Shown here one piece after another: positions 1 through 6,639 of a DNA stretch of 10,127 nt. Position 1 is the first letter of the stretch. The number at the start of each line of letters is the position of its first letter. Under the pieces are notes generated by a model, which did not search any database, was not told where the DNA came from, and was given only the letters and a program-made list of their open reading frames with translations. The position numbers and the translations under genes are program-made. This DNA is from Lachnospiraceae bacterium (GTDB lineage Bacteria > Bacillota_A > Clostridia > Lachnospirales > Lachnospiraceae), in the NCBI GenBank assembly GCA_009774655.1, contig VSOD01000114.1:1-10127 (forward strand), read 5' to 3'.

Positions 1-2435
1 CCCACAGTCTTACCTTTCAGAAATCGGCTGAGTGTATTAAAATGGTTTTCAACACAGACATATGGCAAAATCTGTGAACGCCTACAGAATCCCGGCTCAT
101 TATTCTCTAATTCATCTAAATCAAATCGTATTTCCATCTCCCGATAATCATTTTTATTAAGATTAATTCTATAAAGTTTTTGTCTAGACGGAGAAAATAT
201 TCTAAAGTTCCCCTCCTCATCTTCCGGTTTACAATGAAGAAACATGCCCGTTTCCACTACCTGTGGATTTTCCATTTCATTTTCTTTCCTTTTGCGCGCC
301 GGATTCCAACGTCTGAATTCTCCTGTATTTATATCCATTTGCAAAGACATATTCGCCCAGCACGAAAGAAAATATACATTCTTTCCATAAAAAGCCGGCG
401 AAAAAAATGGTTTCTTTGTACATTCAGAACCGTCTGCCGGATTTATACATAAAAAATCTTCTGGAAAACCTTCGTATTCTCTTGCCTCATTGCTTAAAGG
501 ATTCCACCTCACTATAACCTGGCCATCATAAGGTGTAATCCATATCTCTTCCTTATATTCAGCCAACGCATAAGCACCACACCTACTTCGAATTGGCAAT
601 TCAATAACAGTGCTTTCTCCACTTTCTATATCTAATTTGTATACCATATTATCCAAAGGCGACGCTATATACAAACTGTTCTTATAAACCAATGAATAAT
701 ACGATATTTTCTGTCCGTTTACCTCTTTAACAAATACCTCCTTATTCTCAGTAAAGTATTTGATCTCACCCGTCACTGTATCATACCTCACAACCGCTGG
801 GTAATTTATCGGCGGCAAGAGTAAGTACTGACCATACTTGCGCGGAAAAGAAAAAATCTCCCTTTCATCTGCTGTTTGTCTCAATTGGATTTTTTTTTCT
901 ACTCCTGTTTCCCTTACTACAAGAATATCCTGTGCATTATATGGACAAGCATACCATTTTCCATTGATTTCACATACAATTAAATAGCGCTGAATAAAAT
1001 TATCTTCTGTCAAATCACACAGAAATTTATAATAATACTGAAATGGCTCGGAAACATACAATTTATTGCCCTGTACAACATTAAACCTATCCTGCTCCAG
1101 ATAATTGAAAGTTAAATGAATATCTTTCCGCCAATCCTCCTCTCCCGGTTCATCCAAAATCTGATCATTCAAAATAAAAATCGGCTTCCCTGCCACTCCA
1201 AACAGCGTGATAACACTCGTCCCTGCATCCCCAATATATGCATCCGATAAAGCAACAGACTCTTCTATATCCGGAGTTATATCATAAATCCCCAGATTGT
1301 TTTCCACAAATATCTTTTTCAATGCATCATACACCGGACGAAACTGTGGCCTCATGGAATCAAAAGTAGACTCCAAAAGCGGGTGAGGTCTCCATAACAG
1401 ACAGACATCCTCTCTACCCATAAAACATCGAAATACATATTCCATTTTCTTAAGAAAAGTTTCCGTATCCTTAAGCATGGCAGAAATACCCGTGTTATAA
1501 AAGATCACCCGTTTTCTTCCCCCATCTTTGCCCGTCATCTTCTCCAACCAATCTTCCGGCGGTTCTGGCGGATTCTTACATTTATTGACCACTTTATCAA
1601 TCTTGGGTGATCCAAACGGCAGGAACTTCTCATCCGGAATACTTTTATCAAAATGCTCCCGGAATTGTGGTGACTGTATCACAATATAATCTACATACAG
1701 ATAAGCCGGAAGCATGCTCTGCGCTTCCAGCATACCGCCTGATGTTACATAATAGGGTATATACACCAGTGTATCCGTATATTTTTTTAAATTAGACGAA
1801 TAGTATCTCGGATGCACACTCGTCACAAGATTATAACTGTCATAAGGATTATGGATGTAAATCACATCCGGTCTTCTGTCCTCAAAATTATACTTCTCCC
1901 AATCAATAATCTCGATGTCCTTAGGATATTGATCCCCTTCATAATGCATCTTGCCAAAACTATGATCAGCATTCATATCATAATATGGGACTGGAACACA
2001 ATATGCGTCACACTCCGGGTCTTCCTTCGCCGCCAGATATACGCTTTCCAGACTGTCCCACATCGACGCTTTATATGGGAAAAAAGCAATCTCCTTCTTC
2101 ACAGGAATGTCATTTTTCACGCTGTTTTCTACACAGAGAAGTTGTCTTTTTAGATTTTTATATATTTTATTTTCATTAACCTGTCCATCTGAAATTTCCT
2201 GAAAGGCCCAAAACAGCGTCTCACAATACTCCTCCACATGAGACACGCTGATATGTCCTTCGCCCTCTATCTCTTCGATTGTCTCTCCAAGAGAAACTGC
2301 AAATTCCTGACACTCACCGAGCATATTCTGCGCCACATCATATTTATGCTGCTGAAGCGCATCTTTCACTTCCATATGCGCCTGATGAAGGCTGTCTATA
2401 AACTCCAGTACCTCCTGCTTCTGTGCTTTTCTCAT
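1..2435 (-). CDS. Large TagF-like (CDP-glycerol glycerophosphotransferase-type) protein with beta-propeller-like tail, 3' end outside window
   Basis: The frame is open from ATG at 2435 to the window edge (811 codons, no stop), so the C-terminus is missing. The start is preceded by GAGAGG about 11-13 nt upstream; an in-frame TTG seven codons earlier is a less likely alternative. Residues 1-110 are a charged, probably helical region. Residues about 115-460 look like a GT-B-type transferase related to CDP-glycerol glycerophosphotransferases: PYKASMWDSLESV at 120-132, RPDVIYIHNPYD at 188-199, WRPHPLLE at 348-355, and SDAYIGDAGTSVITLFG at 397-413 followed by GKPIFIL, matching the TagF pattern S-D-x-x-I-x-D-x-S-S then KPxI. 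From about residue 480 on, repeated segments of the type VxRYDTxTGE, VYKLDIESGE, IVRWNPLSNE, LQMDINTGE and LYRINLNK suggest beta-propeller blades. A role in modifying surface polymer or flagellin is inferred from the fold and the nearby flagellin; donor and acceptor cannot be read from the sequence. No signal peptide or membrane segment is seen. Confidence 0.75.
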   Translation of the reverse strand, partial: MRKAQKQEVLEFIDSLHQAHMEVKDALQQHKYDVAQNMLGECQEFAVSLGETIEEIEGEGHISVSHVEEYCETLFWAFQEISDGQVNENKIYKNLKRQLLCVENSVKNDIPVKKEIAFFPYKASMWDSLESVYLAAKEDPECDAYCVPVPYYDMNADHSFGKMHYEGDQYPKDIEIIDWEKYNFEDRRPDVIYIHNPYDSYNLVTSVHPRYYSSNLKKYTDTLVYIPYYVTSGGMLEAQSMLPAYLYVDYIVIQSPQFREHFDKSIPDEKFLPFGSPKIDKVVNKCKNPPEPPEDWLEKMTGKDGGRKRVIFYNTGISAMLKDTETFLKKMEYVFRCFMGREDVCLLWRPHPLLESTFDSMRPQFRPVYDALKKIFVENNLGIYDITPDIEESVALSDAYIGDAGTSVITLFGVAGKPIFILNDQILDEPGEEDWRKDIHLTFNYLEQDRFNVVQGNKLYVSEPFQYYYKFLCDLTEDNFIQRYLIVCEINGKWYACPYNAQDILVVRETGVEKKIQLRQTADEREIFSFPRKYGQYLLLPPINYPAVVRYDTVTGEIKYFTENKEVFVKEVNGQKISYYSLVYKNSLYIASPLDNMVYKLDIESGESTVIELPIRSRCGAYALAEYKEEIWITPYDGQVIVRWNPLSNEAREYEGFPEDFLCINPADGSECTKKPFFSPAFYGKNVYFLSCWANMSLQMDINTGEFRRWNPARKRKENEMENPQVVETGMFLHCKPEDEEGNFRIFSPSRQKLYRINLNKNDYREMEIRFDLDELENNEPGFCRRSQILPYVCVENHFNTLSRFLKGKTV

Positions 2436-2560
2436 ATCAGCATCAATTCCTCTCAAGATCTAGCGAACATCATGAAAACATTGTCATGACCTTATCATAT
2501 TCTACACCGAATAACAATGTTTATTTCTGGCAATTTTAATGTTAAAGTAATTTTCTTTGT

Positions 2561-2590
2561 ATGATATTTCGTCTCATCGTAAAATATCAT
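2561..2590. repeat. 9-bp perfect inverted repeat, 12-nt loop
   Basis: ATGATATTT (2561-2569) pairs perfectly with AAATATCAT (2582-2590) around a 12-nt loop. The stem is AT-only apart from one G:C pair and no T-tract follows on either strand, so it is not a typical intrinsic terminator. It could be a protein-binding palindrome or chance in AT-rich sequence. Confidence 0.35.
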
Positions 2591-2729
2591 TATATTAGCT
2601 ATCGCTAAATATCCACGAAAATATAAAAAACCCACCATTGCACTTAATACAATAGCAGGTTCAACATCCCCTTGTTTTTGCATCCATGCAATATTTTCCA
2701 TTCATCCTGAACTGTCGTAATAGATATCG

Positions 2730-2774
2730 GCATATACCATATATTTCTTTAGGACACGCCATTGCATATACCAT
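2730..2774. repeat. 11-bp direct repeat GCATATACCAT
   Basis: GCATATACCAT occurs at 2730-2740 and again at 2764-2774, 34 bp apart start to start, just downstream of the PIN-like gene. No insertion sequence is recognisable between or around the copies. It may be a regulator-binding pair, a footprint of an old insertion, or chance. Confidence 0.4.
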
Positions 2775-2802
2775 GCAGAACTTTAAGTTTCACTCCCGAC
2801 AC

Positions 2803-3402
2803 TCACTCTGCATATAATCTCTTTAAATAATCTATCTTATCCTGTCTCTTCTGCATCGCATTTTTAACCGTAGGATTAATATCTTTCCAACGCAGCTGCG
2901 TCTCTTTCTCCTTACATAGAACAAATGCATCAAATAAAGATTTTACTTTCACTTGCTTTTTACTTGAGCAGAAATTCCGGGCCAAAAACTTTGCGTCTGC
3001 ATCATCTGACATAAAATATATGTAACCTTTCTTCCTCGCCATATAGAAAGAGCGAATCTCTCCAAGGCTTTCCTCTTTTTCTTTATATTGGTAGATATCC
3101 TCCCCTGCCGGAAAATCAAAGAGGTTGACACGTTCATATGCTTCAAAAAAGTATTGCTCGTATTCCGCCAGATCGTCCTCTTCTAAATAATCCTTGTAAT
3201 ATATTATTAAAATTTGATCTTCATCCAATAATTGCCGCAAATATTTATTATCTTTTAACTCAACGTTAGCCACAAACTCATGCATGACCGGACAAAAATT
3301 GAGTTCTTCCATCATGCGCATAAATAATGCCGTTCCCTTCTCATATATTGTCAATTTCAAGAAAAAATCGGCATCTATTACCGCCTTTATCCGCTCATCC
3401 AT
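2803..3402 (-). CDS. PIN-like domain protein, putative ribonuclease effector of the XRE/ImmA cassette
   Basis: A 199-residue soluble protein with PIN-domain hallmarks. The N-terminal strand VIDADFFLKL carries D10 and D12, LGEIRS in mid-protein carries E115, and YFMSDDADAKFLA carries D133, D134 and D136. This spacing and context (GE followed by a helix, then a strand and S-D-D-x-D/A-x-x-x-A) matches the metal-binding acidic cluster of PIN nucleases, which are usually Mg/Mn-dependent RNases such as VapC. At 199 residues it is longer than classical VapC (about 130-150); the extra sequence is a charged insertion at about 60-110 and a basic C-terminus. The start has a good site, GGAGG seven nt before ATG, lying inside the end of the upstream peptidase gene; the genes are 3 nt apart, so translation is probably coupled. 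No VapB-like small antitoxin is adjacent, so control presumably comes through the regulator/peptidase pair. RNase activity and toxicity are inferred. Confidence 0.75.
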   Translation of the reverse strand: MDERIKAVIDADFFLKLTIYEKGTALFMRMMEELNFCPVMHEFVANVELKDNKYLRQLLDEDQILIIYYKDYLEEDDLAEYEQYFFEAYERVNLFDFPAGEDIYQYKEKEESLGEIRSFYMARKKGYIYFMSDDADAKFLARNFCSSKKQVKVKSLFDAFVLCKEKETQLRWKDINPTVKNAMQKRQDKIDYLKRLYAE

Positions 3403-3405
3403 ATC

Positions 3406-4200
3406 TCAACCTCCGAAGTTATAACTTTCTTTCCCCACTTCTGTATGTTCCAGATGAAACAACTCTCTGAGACGAGCTATCTTTTTCTTCGAATACACTT
3501 CATTTTTTTCCAATATATTAATATCTTTTTCTACATTTCTCATGGAATACGCTTTATTGACCATCTCCAATCTTGTATATTGATTTTCAATAATCAATCG
3601 TTTATACAAATCCCTCTCTTTTTCAAAGCCACTTAAGAAATGTTGTTCGGTATTCTCTCGTATATAATCCAATTCGATAAATCTTCGGATAACAGCTTTA
3701 TATGGTGTGCAAAAATAGTTCATCAGATATGTTACTAAACACACCATCATTTCCGCAGACATTACCGGCCCTACATAACCGAATTCTTTCAATTTATCTT
3801 TTAATTCCATCTCAAAAATATTTTGAGGCAGTAATAGTTCCGCCGCAAAACGGTTTACCAGCTGCTCAGAATCCAGATCATATTGATTCAATTTCTCTTT
3901 CACATAATGATCCACCTGCCATACATGCCCCAACTCATGTGCTGCCGTCCATGTTTGCTCTTGGACTGCCTTAGTAGTGTTGATAAAAACAAACTGTTCC
4001 ACCTTACCCTGCATGGGTTTGATCATATGGCAGCCCTCTACTCTGCTGTCATCTAATGCATAATACAGCACTACGCATTCCTCTTTGAGGATGTCAAATA
4101 CATCATCTCTTATTACTTCATTGATAATCCCGTTTTTTTCTTTTTTATAAGCAATAAATTCATGAATCAATGCAACAACCTGTTCATTTCTACCGATCAT
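3406..4200 (-). CDS. ImmA/IrrE-family zinc metallopeptidase
   Basis: A 264-residue protein of the ImmA/IrrE (DUF955, COG2856) family. The zinc-binding motif is AAHELGHVWQ with H88, E89 and H92. The third ligand is expected at E112 in SEQLVNRFAAELLLP, which matches the family pattern E-x-x-A-N-x-F-A-A-x-L-L-x-P except that V replaces the usual A. The N-terminal strand/helix region with VVLYYALD and VFINTT is typical of the fold. The last 80 residues form a helical, lysine-rich extension that may bind substrate. Members such as ICEBs1 ImmA and Deinococcus IrrE cleave a partner XRE repressor (ImmR, DdrO); the XRE gene just upstream is therefore the likely substrate. The start is supported by GGAAGGA six to seven nt before ATG. 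Regulator and peptidase genes are 23 nt apart with an intrinsic terminator between them. It is presumably cytoplasmic, with no signal or membrane segment. Confidence 0.88.
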   Translation of the reverse strand: MIGRNEQVVALIHEFIAYKKEKNGIINEVIRDDVFDILKEECVVLYYALDDSRVEGCHMIKPMQGKVEQFVFINTTKAVQEQTWTAAHELGHVWQVDHYVKEKLNQYDLDSEQLVNRFAAELLLPQNIFEMELKDKLKEFGYVGPVMSAEMMVCLVTYLMNYFCTPYKAVIRRFIELDYIRENTEQHFLSGFEKERDLYKRLIIENQYTRLEMVNKAYSMRNVEKDINILEKNEVYSKKKIARLRELFHLEHTEVGKESYNFGG

Positions 4201-4212
4201 ATCTTTCCTTCC

Positions 4213-4241
4213 AAAAAAGCCATCTATGTATTAGATGGCTT
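4213..4241 (-). terminator. Intrinsic terminator between XRE and ImmA genes (possible attenuator)
   Basis: Read on the minus strand, AAGCCATCT (4241-4233) pairs perfectly with AGATGGCTT (4225-4217) around a 7-nt loop and runs straight into a T-tract (4218-4213, six T including the last stem bases). The hairpin overlaps the TAG stop of the XRE gene (4226-4224), and the SD of the peptidase gene begins right after the T-tract. Termination here would give a mono-cistronic regulator mRNA, with the peptidase and PIN genes expressed only by read-through. Translation of the regulator to its stop would cover part of the stem, which could tune read-through. Confidence 0.8.
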
Positions 4242-4589
4242 CAATCCCTCTTCTCCCAGCGCTTCCTGTATATCACAATAGACGTCAAACAAATTTAAAA
4301 TGAGGTTTTTATTCTCCATTGTAGAAAACTCACCTCTGCACTCCATGCAGCCTGCTCTTTCATATTCCTCATCCGTCAGTTTTTCATATAAATCTTCTGT
4401 CGATAGTCCAAGAGCACTCGCTAATTGTTGCTGCTCCTGCCTGTCAAGGAAAAGCCTTCCATCCATCAATCTCTGAATCTCATATTCAGAATAGCCCACC
4501 TGCTCTGCGAACTGCTTTGGTGCCACCCCTCTTTGATTCAGGTAGAAACGCAGATTATTTCCAAATGTTCTACTCTTCTCTCTCACCAT
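4224..4589 (-). CDS. XRE-family helix-turn-helix regulator of the ImmA/PIN cassette
   Basis: A protein of about 121 residues with one HTH_3/Cro-CI domain at about residues 9-67 (FGNNLRFYLNQRGV, then KQFAEQVGYSEYEIQRLMDGR, then ASALGLSTEDL). The C-terminal half has a CxxC (GCMECRGEF) and an acidic helix, perhaps for dimerisation or peptidase recognition. The start is ambiguous. An upstream ATG at 4640 would add 17 residues but has no SD, and a -10-like element directly abuts it. AGGAGG lies three nt before the ATG at 4589 and six nt before the adjacent GTG at 4586; the GTG has better spacing. The protein is expected to repress its own promoter and to be the substrate of the neighbouring ImmA-type peptidase, as ImmR is for ImmA in ICEBs1. 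No integrase or other conjugative gene is visible, so an ICE assignment is not supported. Confidence 0.85.
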   Translation of the reverse strand: MVREKSRTFGNNLRFYLNQRGVAPKQFAEQVGYSEYEIQRLMDGRLFLDRQEQQQLASALGLSTEDLYEKLTDEEYERAGCMECRGEFSTMENKNLILNLFDVYCDIQEALGEEGLKPSNT

Positions 4590-4644
4590 TGACCTCCTGT
4601 TGCTTCTGTAATGCTCTTTGTTGCCAGCATATGCCATCATTAAT

Positions 4645-4653
4645 ATTTTACCA
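4645..4653 (-). promoter_or_regulatory. Possible extended -10 element close to the XRE gene
   Basis: TGGTAAAAT on the minus strand fits an extended -10 (TGN followed by a hexamer with 5 of 6 consensus bases). No good -35 lies 16-18 nt upstream. Initiation seven or so nt downstream would fall at the ATG at 4640, which would favour the internal start codon at 4589/4586. Confidence 0.3.
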
Positions 4654-4751
4654 CACTTTCAAACCAATATCGTGTTTTATCATTTTCTCCACTGTAATTC
4701 TTTCATATCCTCTTCTTTCTCCACGGACAATCAAAAAGTCATAATGTGTAT

Positions 4752-4781
4752 ACTATATCAGAGAACGCCTTTGGTTAGCAA
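4752..4781 (-). promoter_or_regulatory. Probable sigma-A type promoter of the XRE-ImmA-PIN cassette
   Basis: On the minus strand TTGCTA (4781-4776) and TATAGT (4757-4752) are separated by 18 nt, and TGA directly precedes the -10, giving a TGN extended -10. The hexamers match consensus at 4/6 and 5/6. Transcription would begin near 4745 and leave a leader of about 155 nt before the regulator. The -10 overlaps an imperfect palindrome (about 4742-4759, ATAATGTGTATACTATAT) that could be an operator. Confidence 0.45.
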
Positions 4782-4788
4782 GCCTTTG
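4767..4788. repeat. Heptamer direct repeat GCCTTTG flanking the -35
   Basis: GCCTTTG occurs at 4767-4773 and 4782-4788, 15 bp apart start to start, on either side of the proposed -35 at 4776-4781. The position suggests an operator for the adjacent XRE regulator, but two heptamers could also be chance. Confidence 0.35.
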
Positions 4789-4872
4789 CTGATACTTTAC
4801 AGGTTAAACTTATAAATCTGGTATGGCATTCGCATTCTTTTTCAATTCGCGGATCAGGCTATCATTGATGGC

Positions 4873-6573
4873 TCATCCAATCAACACCCTCTCCCCTTCA
4901 AACGCAAACCCATACTTCTTAATCCTCTCCTCCGGTATCCCTTTCCCCCTAAGCGCCGCCGCATACTGCCTCTCTTCGATCTGCGCAAGGGCTGCCCGCA
5001 CCGTATCTTCCAGGGTATTCCCCTTCTCTGGGTCGCACACCTTGAATTCCAGGATAAAGGCATCCAATCCCTCCTCCTTCGGCTCCAGCATCACGTCATA
5101 GCGCCCAAACCCGCTCTCCCGGTTGGATGTGACCACATACCGGTCTTCCAGTTCCACCATAAGCCCCAGCACAAATCCGTGATAAAACCGTTCCGGCTCC
5201 GCTTTCCCGGAGGCGCGTTTCCCCGTATCAAAGAAGCTGAAGGTTTCGCAGGCAACACGATTCATATAAGCATTCATGGCATCCAGATTACCCAGAAGGA
5301 GCGCCTTGACAAAATCATTATAGTCAGACAGATTTCTGGCAAACCATCCGGAAATCATATTCTGGAACATGATCTTCACTTCATAATTCGTCAATGCAAG
5401 CTCATATCGGGGCGCTTTTACGATACGGTCCGTCTCATATTTCTCATACCGCACCACTTTCAAGTAACCGCTTGCCACAAGAAGGCTCCAGATCGCATTT
5501 TCATGATTATCCAGTTGATCATATACTATCTGTTCATCGATCGGTACGAGCAGATGTTCCCCTTTCAGCAGGCTCTCAAAAGCTTCCTTCACCGCCTTGC
5601 TGCCCTCCCGGATCAGCTTCCCTGCAAGGCTGTTGGAACTGGTGTTGGCCCAGTATGTGCCGACTCTTCCTGTATCCAGATAGTTCAGGATAGACCATGG
5701 ATTATAAATATCCTTCCATTTTCCAAAAATAAACCCATCGTACCAGTTCTTTATCCTGTCTTTTTCCTTCTGTCCATCCATCCCGTATTCGTCCATGGCG
5801 GCAAAGACTTCTTCTTCTGTGAAGCCGAACACCGTCCCGTATTCGTCAGATGTCGTTGTTACCACCTTCAGATTATTCAGATCAGAGAAAATGGATTCCT
5901 TGCTGACCCTCGTGATCCCGGTCATGACCGCCCGCTCCAGATAGGGATTCGTCTTAAAGGTAGCGTTGAGCAGGCTCCTGGTGAAGGATATCAGTTCCTC
6001 CCAGTATCCGTTTACATACGCTTCCTGCATGGGCGTATCGTATTCATCCAAAAGGATGATCGTCTTTTTTCCGTAATAGCGGTACAGATATTCTGATAGC
6101 TGGTTAAAAGCCAGCGTCGCATCCACATCGTCCATCTCCGCCGTTTTGCCACGGAATATATTCTTTTCCTGTTCTGTCAGGCAGCCGCCGTCCAGCAGGT
6201 ATTGATTTCTGGCAAATTCACTGGCGATCAACTGGCAGATTTTTTTCCTTGTTCTGCCATAATCCCTCTCCTTCACATTCGCAAAAGAAATACTGATCAC
6301 AGGATATATCCCCTGCAATGCCCGATACTTCTCCTCCCGCCAGATAGCAAGTCCTTCGAACAAGTCACCTCTTCCGGCATACTTCACGGAAAAGAACTGC
6401 TCCACCATACTCATAGTCAGTGTCTTTCCAAACCGCCTCGGCCTGGTGATCAGCGTTACTTTGTCTTTATTTTCCCACCATTCCCTGATAAAACCAGTTT
6501 TGTCTATATAAAAGCAGTTATTCTCGATAATCTCTCCAAAATCCTGTATCCCGATTCCTACTGTCCTCGCCAT
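4873..6573 (-). CDS. AAA-ATPase-like / PD-(D/E)XK nuclease-like protein, copy 1
   Basis: A 566-residue protein with the two-domain layout of AAA-ATPase_like (PF09820) plus PDDEXK_9 (PF08011). The family-type P-loop TRPRRFGKT is at 43-51 (K50, T51) and the Walker B TIILLDEYD at 171-179 (D176, E177). MTGITRVSKESIFSDLNN at 217-234 is a conserved sensor-like stretch. The nuclease-like core is at the C-terminus: GFGRYDVMLEP with D493, then DAFILEFKV with E509 and K511, all present, so the fold may be catalytically active. The start is supported by GGGAGGG four nt before ATG and by exact agreement with the paralogue at 8136-9827. It starts 66 nt after the flagellin stop with no terminator seen, so it may be co-transcribed with flagellin. 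The family is abundant and often multi-copy in Lachnospiraceae and Bacteroidetes; its biological role is unknown to me. Defence or DNA-mobility roles are speculation. Confidence 0.88.
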   Translation of the reverse strand: MARTVGIGIQDFGEIIENNCFYIDKTGFIREWWENKDKVTLITRPRRFGKTLTMSMVEQFFSVKYAGRGDLFEGLAIWREEKYRALQGIYPVISISFANVKERDYGRTRKKICQLIASEFARNQYLLDGGCLTEQEKNIFRGKTAEMDDVDATLAFNQLSEYLYRYYGKKTIILLDEYDTPMQEAYVNGYWEELISFTRSLLNATFKTNPYLERAVMTGITRVSKESIFSDLNNLKVVTTTSDEYGTVFGFTEEEVFAAMDEYGMDGQKEKDRIKNWYDGFIFGKWKDIYNPWSILNYLDTGRVGTYWANTSSNSLAGKLIREGSKAVKEAFESLLKGEHLLVPIDEQIVYDQLDNHENAIWSLLVASGYLKVVRYEKYETDRIVKAPRYELALTNYEVKIMFQNMISGWFARNLSDYNDFVKALLLGNLDAMNAYMNRVACETFSFFDTGKRASGKAEPERFYHGFVLGLMVELEDRYVVTSNRESGFGRYDVMLEPKEEGLDAFILEFKVCDPEKGNTLEDTVRAALAQIEERQYAAALRGKGIPEERIKKYGFAFEGERVLIG

Positions 6574-6639
6574 ATTCCCTCCCGTCTGGACAATTCACTT
6601 CCCCTCTATCGATCTCGCTTTTCCCAACAGCTTTCTCCG

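Larger units (their letters stand above)
2436..2802. other. AT-rich intergenic gap without a convincing gene
   Basis: This 367-bp gap lies between the PIN-like gene and the large transferase-like gene. It contains one minus-strand open frame of 68 codons (2495-2701, starting MENIAWMQKQGDVEP). It has a poor ribosome site, begins directly after a stop codon, and resembles no family I know; it may be a gene remnant or chance. No clear intrinsic terminator follows the PIN-like gene. The gap also holds an inverted repeat (2561-2590) and a short direct repeat (2730-2774). No promoter for the downstream gene could be assigned: TATGAT at about 2489-2494 resembles a -10 but lacks a convincing -35. Confidence 0.5.

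Noticed and set aside
180..452. Plus-strand frames within 1-2435 (for example 180-452, 1812-2153)
   Set aside because: They are antisense to a continuous 811-codon frame with conserved transferase motifs and show no domain of their own.
2495..2701. 68-codon minus-strand open frame (MENIAWMQKQGDVEP...) as a gene
   Set aside because: Poor ribosome site, no recognisable motif, AT-rich gap; kept only as a possible remnant in the intergenic description.
2803..4640. Integrative element (ICEBs1-like) because of the ImmR/ImmA-type pair
   Set aside because: No integrase, excisionase, conjugation gene or attachment-site repeat is visible in the window.
5179..6096. Long plus-strand open frame (305 codons), and a similar one at 8442-9308, opposite the ATPase genes
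   Set aside because: Both lie antisense to well-supported genes with P-loop and PDDEXK motifs. They look alike only because the sense genes are paralogues; proline/histidine/isoleucine-rich composition is typical of antisense shadow frames.
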